Notes under the pieces: model-generated | What the model was told of the DNA's origin: nothing | The model's input: the letters and a program-made list of their open reading frames with translations, nothing else | The model's database searches: none | Made by a program: the position numbers and the translations under genes | Part shown: positions 16,331 to 25,158 of the stretch, piece by piece | Layout of the letters: each line of letters opens with the position of its first letter | Position numbering within the stretch: the first letter of the stretch is position 1 | Source: Sporosarcina luteola | Lineage (GTDB): Bacteria; Bacillota; Bacilli; Bacillales_A; Planococcaceae | Assembly (NCBI RefSeq): GCF_023715585.1 | Contig: NZ_JAMBOK010000001.1 | Location: forward strand, 1,984,001 to 2,048,000 | Direction of reading: 5' to 3' | DNA length: 64,000 nucleotides

Positions 16331-17731
16331 TCACTCCTTATTTTTCGATTGCAAATTTTCGTATGCAGTATAGCCGCCAGACATATGCTTCACTGTATCA
16401 AAGCCTCGTGCTTTTAATATGCTTGATGCGATGGCTGAACGAGCCCCGCTTTGACAATGCACAAGCAATTTCTTGTTTGCCGGAATGTCCGCTTCACGCA
16501 ATTTGCCAAGGAATAAATGCTCCGCTTCATTCATGTGACCATTATTCCATTCGCCGGCATTTCTCACGTCAATGACAAACGTGTCATCCGCTTTCATCTC
16601 TTCCAGAAAAGCAGGGACAGATAACGTTTCAAATGTCGTAAGTTCCTTGCCCACAAGCAAAGATGGATCCGCGAATGCGATGATTGCATCGAGCCCGATT
16701 GATTGCAGTGCTTTCCGCACTTCATCTTGTTCGACCCTATCTGCAATGACGACAATCTTTTCATCATATTTCACTAACCATCCAGCCCAATTGGTGAATG
16801 ATTTATTAAATGGAATATTGATCGATCCTTTGAGGAGTCCTTTATCTGCTATTGTTGCGGTTCTTGTATCCAGAACAACAACTCCCTCCTCGGCTGCCAG
16901 CTTTTCAAGATCCTCGCCTGTGGTGAGCACTCTCACTTTTTCATCTTTCAAAATAGCGGGGCCTTTTTTATTCAATCTCTTCATTTCAGCGAAATAAACC
17001 GGGGCTTCCGGCTGCTCTCTCAATAGTTCTGCAATGAAAGTTTCTTCATCGTTAATTTGCAGTGCCCAGTTGAACTGTTTTTCATAACCAACCGTCGTAA
17101 TTGGAACTGCGCCGAGCGATTTCCCGCATGCCGATCCTGCACCATGACCTGGCCAGACGATAAGATAGTCCGGTAATTTCTTAAACCGCTGAATGGATTG
17201 GTACATGTCCCGTGCTCCGCTTTCCGTGGTTCCGCCGATGCCTGCCGCTTTTTCAAGCAAGTCCGGACGGCCGACATCACCGACGAAAACGAAGTCCCCG
17301 GTGAAAATGCCCATCGGACTTGTTGCACCGCCGCCCCGGTCCGTCAATAGGAACGAGATACTTTCAGGCGTATGACCAGGTGTGTGCCACACTTCAAAGT
17401 CAATATTACCGATTGTGAACGTGGAGCCTTCCTTCAAGAATTCCACGTCGATTCCGTCCGTGAACGTATATTTCCAATTCTCATCGCCCTCGTCGGATAA
17501 ATATAGCTTAACGCCGAACTCAACGGCCAACTGACGTGCACCAGAGACGTAATCTGCATGGATATGTGTATCAGCTGCCGCAGTGATGCGCAATCCTTCC
17601 TTTTCAGCGATTTTCAATATATGGTCAAAGTTACGAGGGGCGTCAATAATGATAGATTCACCCGTCCGTTGACATCCGATTAAATAAGCATTTTGCGCTA
17701 ACTTTTCATCTGTGAATGATTTGAAATACAT
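16331..17731 (-). CDS. cstB: CstB-like persulfide dioxygenase-sulfurtransferase (MBL, pseudo-rhodanese, rhodanese)
   Basis: 466 residues with the CstB domain order: N-terminal MBL domain (about 1-245), a degenerate rhodanese (about 270-360) where the catalytic loop reads VVIADRVEQ with no cysteine, and a C-terminal rhodanese with the Cys in LVHCQSGARS. CstB oxidises low-molecular-weight persulfides to thiosulfate. The metal motif is HIHADY (56-61), with Tyr replacing the last His of HxHxDH. A CstR-type operator overlaps the AGGAGGGG ribosome binding site and a second lies 34 nt further up, so control by the cstR gene 11 kb away is likely. Confidence 0.9.
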   Translation of the reverse strand: MYFKSFTDEKLAQNAYLIGCQRTGESIIIDAPRNFDHILKIAEKEGLRITAAADTHIHADYVSGARQLAVEFGVKLYLSDEGDENWKYTFTDGIDVEFLKEGSTFTIGNIDFEVWHTPGHTPESISFLLTDRGGGATSPMGIFTGDFVFVGDVGRPDLLEKAAGIGGTTESGARDMYQSIQRFKKLPDYLIVWPGHGAGSACGKSLGAVPITTVGYEKQFNWALQINDEETFIAELLREQPEAPVYFAEMKRLNKKGPAILKDEKVRVLTTGEDLEKLAAEEGVVVLDTRTATIADKGLLKGSINIPFNKSFTNWAGWLVKYDEKIVVIADRVEQDEVRKALQSIGLDAIIAFADPSLLVGKELTTFETLSVPAFLEEMKADDTFVIDVRNAGEWNNGHMNEAEHLFLGKLREADIPANKKLLVHCQSGARSAIASSILKARGFDTVKHMSGGYTAYENLQSKNKE

Positions 17732-17732
17732 T

Positions 17733-17750
17733 TATACCCCTCCTGGTATG
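17733..17750 (-). promoter_or_regulatory. CstR-type operator overlapping the cstB ribosome binding site
   Basis: TATACCCCTCCTGGTATG, an inverted TATACC/GGTAT repeat beginning 2 nt upstream of the start codon; its complement carries AGGAGGGG. Whether it is a true operator or only a G-rich Shine-Dalgarno is uncertain. Confidence 0.55.
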
Positions 17751-17766
17751 TTCTTTGTAAACTTAA

Positions 17767-17783
17767 TATACCACTAGGGGTAT
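17767..17783 (-). promoter_or_regulatory. CstR-type operator upstream of cstB
   Basis: TATACCACTAGGGGTAT, the same palindrome type as 5409-5424, 36 nt upstream of the cstB start. Confidence 0.75.
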
Positions 17784-17803
17784 TAACATTGCAACAATTT
17801 TGT

Positions 17804-18033
17804 TTATCACCATTTAAGAAGTGGTTATCACCGCTCAGGTAGACTTTATCACCGACTCTTAATGCGTTATCACCGACTTGGATGACTTTATCACCGACTC
17901 TTGATGTGTTATCACCGATTAGGTGACTTTAACACCGATTCTCGATGCATTACCACCGGTTTAGGCGACTTTACCACCGATCCTCGATGCATTACCACCG
18001 ATTCAAGTAAATTTACCACCATTTAGCTACAAT
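17804..18033. repeat. Array B: 11 tandem units of 21 nt, core TTATCACCG
   Basis: TTATCACC/TTACCACC starts at 17804, 17825, 17846, 17867, 17888, 17909, 17929, 17950, 17971, 17992 and 18013: all 21 nt apart except one 20. Tails alternate between CTC..GATGCG-like and GG.GACT-like forms, so a 42-nt dimer is again visible. It lies between the CoA-transferase terminator and the cstB operators. No gene. Confidence 0.95.
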
Positions 18034-18068
18034 TCGACAAGGATTTACCCTGTGGGGCATGACTCAAT

Positions 18069-18098
18069 AAAAAAAAGAGAAGCCACACTCGGCTCCTC
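18069..18098 (-). terminator. Terminator of the CoA-transferase gene
   Basis: Minus strand GAGGAGCC and GGCTTCTC flank GAGTGT and are followed by T8. Confidence 0.8.
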
Positions 18099-18106
18099 CC
18101 CCTTAC

Positions 18107-19378
18107 TTAATCGATAAAACCGAATTCCCTAGCTTCCCGCATTAATTCTTCCCTGAATTTAGGATGTGCGATGCCTATCAATGCTTTCGCCCTCTCGGAT
18201 AGTGACTTGCCATGCAATCTGGCAATCCCGTACTCCGTTACGACATTGTCCACGTAGTTTTTTGAGGTTGTCACGACAGAGCCCGGCGCAAGGTGCAGCT
18301 TGATCCTCGAAATCGTGTCATTTTTCGCTGTCGAATGCATACAAACATACCCTTTGCCGTATTTCGACAGCCGGACACCTTGCGCAAAATCGGCCTGGCC
18401 TCCGCTAGAAGAGTAATAACGGCCAACAACGGTTTCCGATGCGCATTGCCCATACAAATCGACTTCTGTCGTCGCATTAATCGACACCATATGATCCTCT
18501 TTTGCAATTTCATATGCATCATTGACGACACTTACCGGCAGAAACTCCACTGATGGATTGTTATCGAGGAAATCATACAGCCGCTGTGATCCGAAAGCGA
18601 ATGTTGCGATAATTTTCCCTATACGGGACGACTTTTTCATCCCATTCACCGCGCCCGACTCGACTAAATCAACGATGCCATCCGTCAGCATTTCGGTGTG
18701 TATGCCCAAATTTCTGCGATCCTTGAGCATTTTCATGACAGCATTCGGAATGGCACCGATGCCGATCTGCAACGTATCGCCGTCTTGGATATCATTTGTT
18801 ATATACTCAGCGATTTTCTGGTCTTTCTCCGTAATTACCGGCGACACCTCTTCAGTCAATGGCAAATCATTTTCAATAAATCCTGCAATTTGGCTAATGT
18901 GGATTTGATTCGCCCCGAAAGTGCGCGGCATGTGGCGGTTCACTTCTAATACAAAGGGAACCTTCCCGATAAATTCAGCGGCATAATCGGCATTCGTGCC
19001 TAGCGAGAAATAGCCATGCTCGTCCATCGGTGAAGCGACTGCCATGACCATCGCCTTCTTCGTCGTCTTCTGCAGCAATCTATACATTTCCTGGAATACG
19101 TTAGGAATTAATTCGACATGTCCTTCCCAATATGCTTTTCTTGTCGCCCCACTCAGGAAGTACGAAATGTGGGAAAGATGTCCTGCCATTTTACCGTTTA
19201 TATAATCGCGTTCTCGAAGTGCCAACATTTGATGCACTTTGACGCTATCCAATTGTTCATAGTTCGCTTCAAGTAAGTCCAACAAACCGTGTGGCTCGCC
19301 ATTTGATAAAGGAATAATAATGTCAGTGTCCTTTTCAATTAGCCCGATAACTTCCAATGAATTTAATAACTTCGTCAT
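18107..19378 (-). CDS. Acetyl-CoA hydrolase/transferase family CoA-transferase
   Basis: 423 residues of the Cat1/4-hydroxybutyrate CoA-transferase family: AVASPMDEHGYFSLGTNADY, GDTLQIGIGAIPNAV, the segment GIHTEMLTDGIVDL with the expected catalytic Glu, SSSGGQADF and TEYGIARLHGKSLSERA. Such enzymes move CoA between acetyl-CoA and short-chain acids; the exact acid is unknown. GGGGAAG precedes the ATG. Monocistronic with its own terminator. Confidence 0.87.
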   Translation of the reverse strand: MTKLLNSLEVIGLIEKDTDIIIPLSNGEPHGLLDLLEANYEQLDSVKVHQMLALRERDYINGKMAGHLSHISYFLSGATRKAYWEGHVELIPNVFQEMYRLLQKTTKKAMVMAVASPMDEHGYFSLGTNADYAAEFIGKVPFVLEVNRHMPRTFGANQIHISQIAGFIENDLPLTEEVSPVITEKDQKIAEYITNDIQDGDTLQIGIGAIPNAVMKMLKDRRNLGIHTEMLTDGIVDLVESGAVNGMKKSSRIGKIIATFAFGSQRLYDFLDNNPSVEFLPVSVVNDAYEIAKEDHMVSINATTEVDLYGQCASETVVGRYYSSSGGQADFAQGVRLSKYGKGYVCMHSTAKNDTISRIKLHLAPGSVVTTSKNYVDNVVTEYGIARLHGKSLSERAKALIGIAHPKFREELMREAREFGFID

Positions 19379-19440
19379 ATGTCACACTTCCCCGCTGTTG
19401 TATTGCAATCAGTATAGTACAGTCTGAGAGCCTGCTCAAC

Positions 19441-19469
19441 TTGTTGAAAAGTGTGCAAATACTTATAAT
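19441..19469 (+). promoter_or_regulatory. Promoter placing the transcription start at the fhuF-like ATG
   Basis: TTGTTG (19441-19446) and TATAAT (19464-19469) are 17 nt apart. A start 7 nt after the -10 falls on the ATG at 19476, so the mRNA may be leaderless. Confidence 0.65.
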
Positions 19470-19475
19470 TGTCTT

Positions 19476-20183
19476 ATGACAAAACTATCGAGCGATCAAA
19501 TTAGACAATTGAATAGTTATAGCGTGTATATCTCAACACCGAAACACCGACTATTTTCACTGCATGATTTACTGGATGATAATAAAACGGAAGACTACTT
19601 ACTACTTATCCAGACGGTCAGCGGAAGCCCGAACAAAACAGTAGCGGCTTCTTTCTTAATGCGGCGTATTGGAATGTTCATCAATATGCAGCTGTATAAC
19701 TTAGCGGCTTATGACGAAATTTGGGATGGCGATGCAGCGAAGATGTATTTTGGAGCGGTCGAAGAGTATGGAAACCGTACAGTAAGCACCTTTGTCGAAG
19801 AGAGCGATTGGCGAGTGGTCGATGAAAGTGAACATCGGGCTGCTATCCGGAAAATTTTGCTGCAAGCTGATAACGTCATCCGTCAAATCCGGACAGTCAC
19901 CTCCGTCTCTCCGCTGACTCTGTGGGAGAACATTTTCGGCTTTTTGCTGTGGCAGTATCATCTCATGTTGAGCAATCCTGGCACGGAAGAAGGAGCCCAG
20001 GCAGACTTAGATTGCTTGAAAGATGACGAGATATGGAAAGACATCGCCTCCCACTCTCTATTCGCAGCTTTTTTAAAAGGAAGTGAGCCGTCCGATTTGC
20101 TGAACACGACAGTTCGAACGACGTGTTGTTTTTCGAAAGATGTGCCTGGTTTGATGCAGTGTGGGTTTTGTCCGCTAAAATGA
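19476..20183 (+). CDS. FhuF-like iron-sulfur (siderophore-iron reductase type) protein
   Basis: 235 residues with the C-terminal cysteine cluster TTCCFSKDVPGLMQCGFCPL, i.e. CC-x10-C-x2-C, the [2Fe-2S] ligand pattern of ferric siderophore reductase FhuF. The rest aligns only weakly with that family. It would reduce Fe(III) released from siderophores in the cytoplasm. No Shine-Dalgarno precedes the ATG and no other in-frame start is nearby, consistent with a leaderless message. Neighbours do not include siderophore genes. Confidence 0.78.
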   Translation: MTKLSSDQIRQLNSYSVYISTPKHRLFSLHDLLDDNKTEDYLLLIQTVSGSPNKTVAASFLMRRIGMFINMQLYNLAAYDEIWDGDAAKMYFGAVEEYGNRTVSTFVEESDWRVVDESEHRAAIRKILLQADNVIRQIRTVTSVSPLTLWENIFGFLLWQYHLMLSNPGTEEGAQADLDCLKDDEIWKDIASHSLFAAFLKGSEPSDLLNTTVRTTCCFSKDVPGLMQCGFCPLK

Positions 20184-20187
20184 ACTT

Positions 20188-20466
20188 TCATCTTGCGCGG
20201 TAGGCTAGATAAGATTGTTTAACGGAATAAAGGACGCCGATCGCTGCCCCGGAATAAAAAAAGCCCATGAAAATTCCTGCAGCTAGATTGCCGCGATGGC
20301 TTATGAAAATTGATAAAATCAATGCAGCTGCCGTGGCAACTGTCGATAACCAACTCGAGTGCACGCCAAACAGCCATTTAGCAACCAATACAATTAACAA
20401 CACAACCGGAACCGCCCACAACGCATCCCATATATTCGTATGAATGATCGGGTATTCATTTAGCAA
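20188..20466 (-). CDS. Small membrane protein of unknown function (92 aa)
   Basis: Three hydrophobic segments (ALWAVPVVLLIVLVAKWLF, LSTVATAAALILSIFI, LAAGIFMGFFYSGAAIGVLY). I do not recognise a named family. It is convergent with the FhuF-like gene (only 4 nt between stops) and divergent from the CHY zinc-finger gene. Confidence 0.65.
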   Translation of the reverse strand: MLNEYPIIHTNIWDALWAVPVVLLIVLVAKWLFGVHSSWLSTVATAAALILSIFISHRGNLAAGIFMGFFYSGAAIGVLYSVKQSYLAYRAR

Positions 20467-20537
20467 GAGAATCAGTCCTTTTTATACTAAAGGATTTCCG
20501 TAAGCATCTAATTTATTCATGTTGAGGAGGGGAATCA

Positions 20538-20852
20538 ATGATCCATGTTTCGGGCAATGTCATTGATAGCGAAACGCGCTGTACACATTACCATTCAGAG
20601 CTTGATATTATTGCAATTAAATTTTATTGCTGTGATACTTATTATCCTTGCTATCAATGCCATGAAGAATCAGGGTGCGGCGATCATAAAGTTTGGCCGA
20701 CAGAGAGGTTTGATAAAAAGGCTGTGTTGTGTGGATGTTGTGGTCACGAACTGACGGTAAATGAATATTTGGGCTGCAACTCAAAATGTCCTTCCTGCGG
20801 AGCCGGGTTTAATCCTGGGTGCCAATTGCATCGGGAGCTATATTTCGAGTGA
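20538..20852 (+). CDS. CHY-type zinc finger protein
   Basis: 104 residues with the CHY pattern: RCTHYHSELDIIAIKFYCC, PCYQCHEE, HKVWP and paired CxxC motifs CGCCGHEL and CPSCGAGFNPGC. The nine or so Cys/His residues would bind two to three zinc ions. Eukaryotic Hot13 with this finger works in disulfide relay, but the bacterial role is unknown. GAGGAGGGG precedes the ATG; a strong terminator follows, so it is a stand-alone gene. Confidence 0.85.
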   Translation: MIHVSGNVIDSETRCTHYHSELDIIAIKFYCCDTYYPCYQCHEESGCGDHKVWPTERFDKKAVLCGCCGHELTVNEYLGCNSKCPSCGAGFNPGCQLHRELYFE

Positions 20853-20858
20853 TTATAT

Positions 20859-20889
20859 AACGTTGTCCACAACAGGACAACGTTTTTTA
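20859..20889 (+). terminator. Terminator after the CHY zinc-finger gene
   Basis: AACGTTGTCC and GGACAACGTT form a perfect 10-bp stem followed by T6. Confidence 0.92.
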
Positions 20890-20972
20890 TGTGCTTGTCC
20901 CTCAAGTATATGAATAGTATACTCATAATGTATTTCAAAATTTTAATAATTAAATAAAGGGGGAATTCGACA

Positions 20973-22619
20973 ATGTTTTCATCGACGTGGGACCGGTTGT
21001 GGCATATGCACGATCAGGTAAAGGACTTGTTCCGTTTCTTTTTCCAACCGAATTCGTCAGAGATGGCATCCGGCGGCGGGGGCGGTCAGAAAGTCGGTGT
21101 AGGAAACGCAGGCGGCGGGCAAGATCCGCGGAGTTATTCACCAGCACAATTGATTGGATTAGTATTAGGACCGCTATTATTCTTTATTACTTTACTATTT
21201 TTCAAGCCTGAAGGACTTTCGCCAGAGGGTGTTGCCATTTTGGCGAGTACGATGTGGATTGCAACGTGGTGGATTACCGAGGCCATTCCTATCCCCGTTA
21301 CTTCATTGCTGCCGTTGGTCCTGTTCCCTTTGTCGGGCGGTATGGAAGTGAAATCTACCGCTTCGGCATATGGAGATGAAACAATCTTTTTATTCATGGG
21401 AGGCTTCATGATAGCGCTTGCCATGGAGAAATGGAATTTGCATCGCCGGATCGCATTGACAATCATTTCCGCGATCGGAACGAATATGGACCGCATCGTT
21501 TTAGGTTTCATGGTCGCAACCGGCTTCCTATCCATGTGGATTTCCAATACGGCGACAGCAATGATGATGGTGCCGATCGGGCTAGCAATCATCTATCAGA
21601 TTTCAGATGCGTTGAAGGATGACCCTTCCATCGATACGTCGAAAGAGAATTTCGGATTCGGCAAGGCGCTTATGTTGGGGATTGCTTATTCAGCTTCATT
21701 GGGCGGTATTGCGACATTGATCGGAACGCCGCCGAATACTTTGCTTGCAGGCGCAATCAATAAAATGTATGGAATTGAGCTGTCCTTTGCAAAATGGATG
21801 ATGTTCGGTGTACCGCTTGCTTGGAGTTTCATTTTGATCACATGGGTCTACCTTGTGAAATTCGCTTTCCCTTCCAAAATCAAGACCTTGCCTGGAGGAC
21901 GCGGCATCATAGACAGTGAAAAGAAGAAATTGGGCAAAGCTTCTACGGAGGAAAGAATTGTACTGACGATTTTTGTATTAGCGGCTTTCTCTTGGATTAC
22001 TCGTACTTTCCTGCTATCCAAGTTTATTGACGGGTTAAGTGATGGTGTCATCGCTATGGTATTTGCGATTCTTTTATTCATCATCCCATCGGTTACTAAC
22101 AAGGGTGATCACTTATTGGATTGGAATACGGCTGTTAAATTACCGTGGGGCATTCTCTTGCTTTTCGGGGGAGGCCTTGCAATCGCTGCCGGGTTTGTCA
22201 GCTCGGAACTGTCCGTTTGGATCGGATCTCAGTTGTCGGGTTTGAATGGCGTGCATATACTTGTCGTCATCATTGTCGTCACGGCACTGGTCATCTTCCT
22301 GACGGAAATCACATCCAATACTGCAACTGCTTCCATGATGTATCCAATCATGGCGTCGCTTGCCGTTGCATTAGGATTCCACCCGTATGCGTTAATGATT
22401 GCTGCAGGCGTGGCCGCTTCTTGTGCGTTTATGCTGCCGGTTGCGACACCGCCGAACGCCGTCGTCTTCGGTTCCGGCTATTTACGGATTCCCGATATGG
22501 CGAAGGCTGGATTTGCACTCAATGTCATTGGAATCGTCCTCGTTTCAGCAGCCATTTATATATTACTGCCGTTACTATGGGGCATTGATTTAACAACCAT
22601 TCCAGAATCATTCAAATAA
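20973..22619 (+). CDS. DASS/SLC13 family sodium:dicarboxylate symporter
   Basis: 548 residues with about 12 membrane segments and the SLC13 hallmarks ITEAIPIPVTSLLPLVLFP, SNTATAMMMVP and the C-terminal repeat TSNTATASMMYPI, with SCAFMLPVATPPNAVVFGSG matching the DASS family. The SNT motifs bind Na+ and the carboxylate. The cytoplasmic N-terminus (1-50) is unusually long and contains a glycine-rich run. It probably imports C4-dicarboxylates. Closed by a strong terminator. Confidence 0.92.
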   Translation: MFSSTWDRLWHMHDQVKDLFRFFFQPNSSEMASGGGGGQKVGVGNAGGGQDPRSYSPAQLIGLVLGPLLFFITLLFFKPEGLSPEGVAILASTMWIATWWITEAIPIPVTSLLPLVLFPLSGGMEVKSTASAYGDETIFLFMGGFMIALAMEKWNLHRRIALTIISAIGTNMDRIVLGFMVATGFLSMWISNTATAMMMVPIGLAIIYQISDALKDDPSIDTSKENFGFGKALMLGIAYSASLGGIATLIGTPPNTLLAGAINKMYGIELSFAKWMMFGVPLAWSFILITWVYLVKFAFPSKIKTLPGGRGIIDSEKKKLGKASTEERIVLTIFVLAAFSWITRTFLLSKFIDGLSDGVIAMVFAILLFIIPSVTNKGDHLLDWNTAVKLPWGILLLFGGGLAIAAGFVSSELSVWIGSQLSGLNGVHILVVIIVVTALVIFLTEITSNTATASMMYPIMASLAVALGFHPYALMIAAGVAASCAFMLPVATPPNAVVFGSGYLRIPDMAKAGFALNVIGIVLVSAAIYILLPLLWGIDLTTIPESFK

Positions 22620-22629
22620 CTAAATTGAA

Positions 22630-22670
22630 AACAGGGTCAGCCATATTTATCCGGCTGCCCTGTTTTTTTT
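22630..22670 (+). terminator. Terminator after the DASS symporter
   Basis: CAGGGTCAGCC pairs with GGCTGCCCTG, followed by T8. Confidence 0.9.
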
Positions 22671-22672
22671 CG

Positions 22673-23860
22673 TTACCCACTGTTCGCTCTATACCTAATC
22701 ATCCCAACGTAAACAATCGGCAAGACTGCCGTACATGCAATAAGCCCAACCCAGCCAATTGTTTCATACAAAGGACTAAGCAACGTACTTCCCATCGCCA
22801 CACCGATATAATAGGAAACTAAATAGAGACTCGCTGCACTGCCCTTATGATGAGTCGCTTCCTTGCTGACAGATGCCGCCGTCAAAGAATGGGCCGTGAA
22901 AAATCCTAAACAGATGACACATAGACCGATAATGATCATAGTGAGCGACGAAATTGCTGTCATACCAATCCCAATGACTAGTAATACAACCCCAGCGAGC
23001 CTGACATTGCGGAGACCAAACTTCCCTGAAACCCACCCTGCTAGCGGAGCACCGACGACCCCGAATCCATATGCCAAGTATAAATATGAAATCGTTTCAA
23101 GTGAAAGGGAATACGGTGGATCGATTAGATGAAAAGGTAAATACGTCCACACTCCAGTAAAAGACAATTGAAGGACAATGCCTAAACCGAATACGATAAG
23201 CAATGCTGGATTTTTGATATGAAATACGATCCCTTTGATATCTTTGGCAAAAGTCGTATCACTCTGCACGAAATTTCTTGATTTCGGCAACGTCAACAGC
23301 AGGATGATGACCAGCACCGTTCCAAAAATCGAAAGTATGTATAAGGACATTTGCCATGAAGCCTGTTCGGCAATGAAACCCGTCATGAAACGGCCGATCA
23401 TGCCTCCCAGTCCATTGGAGGAAATATAGAGTGCTGTGGCGACACTTGTAAACTGCTTATGTATTTCCTCGCTGATATAGGCAAGTGCCGCAGCAGGCAC
23501 TCCTGCTAGCGCAAAGCCTTGCACAAAACGTAGAATGACGATGAGCAGAAATGAATCGGTATTTGCGATAATGAGAAACGGAATGACCGATCCAATCAAG
23601 GAAAGGTATATGTAAACATTCCTACCGTTCCGATCCGAAAAGAAACCGAGGACAATAAGTCCGACTATGAGGCCGATCGTCGTCATCGACATTGCCGTAC
23701 TTGCATACGAAACCGATATGCCGAATTCCTTCGTGAATAAAGGCAGGAGAGGCTGCATCGAATACATTGCGGCGAAGATGAAAATTGATGCGGACCCCAA
23801 GCCGATCACGATTTTCCAAAATTGAATGTCCCTTACCGTATAGCCGTCATGTTGCATCAT
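22673..23860 (-). CDS. MFS transporter (YnfM-like)
   Basis: 395 residues with 12 membrane segments, the loop 2-3 motif GFFSDRNGRNVYI and motif C-like residues in FVQGFALAGVPAAALAYISE. This resembles the YnfM/arabinose-efflux-like MFS group; substrate unknown. Two tandem ATGs (23860, 23857) are possible. It is convergent with the DASS gene. Confidence 0.85.
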   Translation of the reverse strand: MMQHDGYTVRDIQFWKIVIGLGSASIFIFAAMYSMQPLLPLFTKEFGISVSYASTAMSMTTIGLIVGLIVLGFFSDRNGRNVYIYLSLIGSVIPFLIIANTDSFLLIVILRFVQGFALAGVPAAALAYISEEIHKQFTSVATALYISSNGLGGMIGRFMTGFIAEQASWQMSLYILSIFGTVLVIILLLTLPKSRNFVQSDTTFAKDIKGIVFHIKNPALLIVFGLGIVLQLSFTGVWTYLPFHLIDPPYSLSLETISYLYLAYGFGVVGAPLAGWVSGKFGLRNVRLAGVVLLVIGIGMTAISSLTMIIIGLCVICLGFFTAHSLTAASVSKEATHHKGSAASLYLVSYYIGVAMGSTLLSPLYETIGWVGLIACTAVLPIVYVGMIRYRANSG

Positions 23861-23926
23861 CCCACATCCAGTCGTCCGCCTACTAAATTGTATTATATCA
23901 CTTCAAAATCATAATCTGAAATAAAT

Positions 23927-23966
23927 GAAAACATCGGTATTGGTTTTATCCAATACCGATGTTTAT
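23927..23966 (-). terminator. Terminator of the AI-2E family gene
   Basis: ACATCGGTATTGG and CCAATACCGATGT form a perfect 13-bp stem with a 6-nt loop; minus-strand T run follows. Confidence 0.9.
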
Positions 23967-23968
23967 TG

Positions 23969-25054
23969 TCAGCCTTGCACATCCTTTGTAGCTGCATGTT
24001 TAATTTTTCTACGTTGGTCGTAAATATTGCGTACAATCACTTTTCCTACCGCATATACAGGTACACCAACGATAATACCGACAAAACCGGCGATATTGCC
24101 CGCTGCCAGGATGATTGTAATGACAGTGAGCGGGTGAATGTCGAGCGATTTGCCCATGACGTTGGGCGTGATAAGATTGCTGTCGATTTGCTGGGCTACG
24201 AGCGTCACAATCGCTACACCGATGACAAGCTTAGGCTTATCCATAAAAGCGATGATGAGAGCCGGCGCAACCGCAATCCATGGTCCGATGAAAGGAATCA
24301 AGTTCATGAATAGCGCGAAGATGGCAAGAAGCAATGCGTATTCAAGACCCAATATTAAATATCCGATGAAGATCAGAGCTGCCAGAATTGTACTGATCAG
24401 GAATTGCCCCTGAATGTAAGAACGCAGTACATTGTCAATGTCGCTCAAGGTCTTTTTAACCCATTCACGCCGCTCGCCACTGAACAGGTCGTAAATGATC
24501 GGTGCAAACTTTTCATGGTCCTTCAACATGAAGATGAAGAAGAACGGCACCAATACAAGCAGGAATATCGCTTGGAAGAAGGATTGTAAAAATTGGACAA
24601 TCCATTTTCCGAAATTCACAGCCATTGCCTGAATTGTATCGGTAGCACTGTCGATTGACCCTTGCAAGCTCGGAGGTAAATATTCTTCCAGATTCCCGAG
24701 CATACTTCTCATATCATCGAATTTCTTCGACAAGGTCGGCGCGTTTTCGACAAGGTTATTCACCTGTTTTGTTACATGGGGTCCAATAATGGAAATGAAA
24801 ATTGCCAGTACGATGAGCAAGCCCGCCACGATGATCAGAATACTTCCCCACCGCGGGATATTACGACTTTCCAGGAAACGTTGTATCGGTTCAGTCATGT
24901 AATAAAGCACACCGCCGAGCAGCAATGGCAAAATAATCGCTTTTATAATAATGATGACCGGCGCAAATATGAAACTGATTTCCATAAAATATTTTATAAT
25001 CAAGATAGCTAATAAAATGCCGACACCAACTTGGAACCAAAGCTTCTTTGTCAA
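23969..25054 (-). CDS. AI-2E family transporter (PF01594)
   Basis: 361 residues with paired N-terminal membrane segments, a soluble region (about 90-150) and a C-terminal membrane bundle containing FMNLIPFIGPWIAVAPALII and GVPVYAVGKVIVRNIY. The family is named for TqsA but also includes Na+(Li+)/H+ antiporters, so a substrate should not be assumed. Start is TTG at 25054, preceded by AAAGGACGTGGGAA. Confidence 0.88.
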   Translation of the reverse strand: MTKKLWFQVGVGILLAILIIKYFMEISFIFAPVIIIIKAIILPLLLGGVLYYMTEPIQRFLESRNIPRWGSILIIVAGLLIVLAIFISIIGPHVTKQVNNLVENAPTLSKKFDDMRSMLGNLEEYLPPSLQGSIDSATDTIQAMAVNFGKWIVQFLQSFFQAIFLLVLVPFFFIFMLKDHEKFAPIIYDLFSGERREWVKKTLSDIDNVLRSYIQGQFLISTILAALIFIGYLILGLEYALLLAIFALFMNLIPFIGPWIAVAPALIIAFMDKPKLVIGVAIVTLVAQQIDSNLITPNVMGKSLDIHPLTVITIILAAGNIAGFVGIIVGVPVYAVGKVIVRNIYDQRRKIKHAATKDVQG

Positions 25055-25158
25055 TTTCCCACGTCCTTTACCGTCTACAATAGTGTTTATTCAAGTATAC
25101 GGTTTATTACGGTTGGTGTCGAAAAAAAGTGTCACTATTATTGGTTGCGATTTTTTTA

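Noticed and set aside
17804..18033. CRISPR array
   Set aside because: Units are 21 nt with a 9-nt degenerate core and no 25-40 nt repeat with unique spacers; no cas genes. The same applies to the other arrays.
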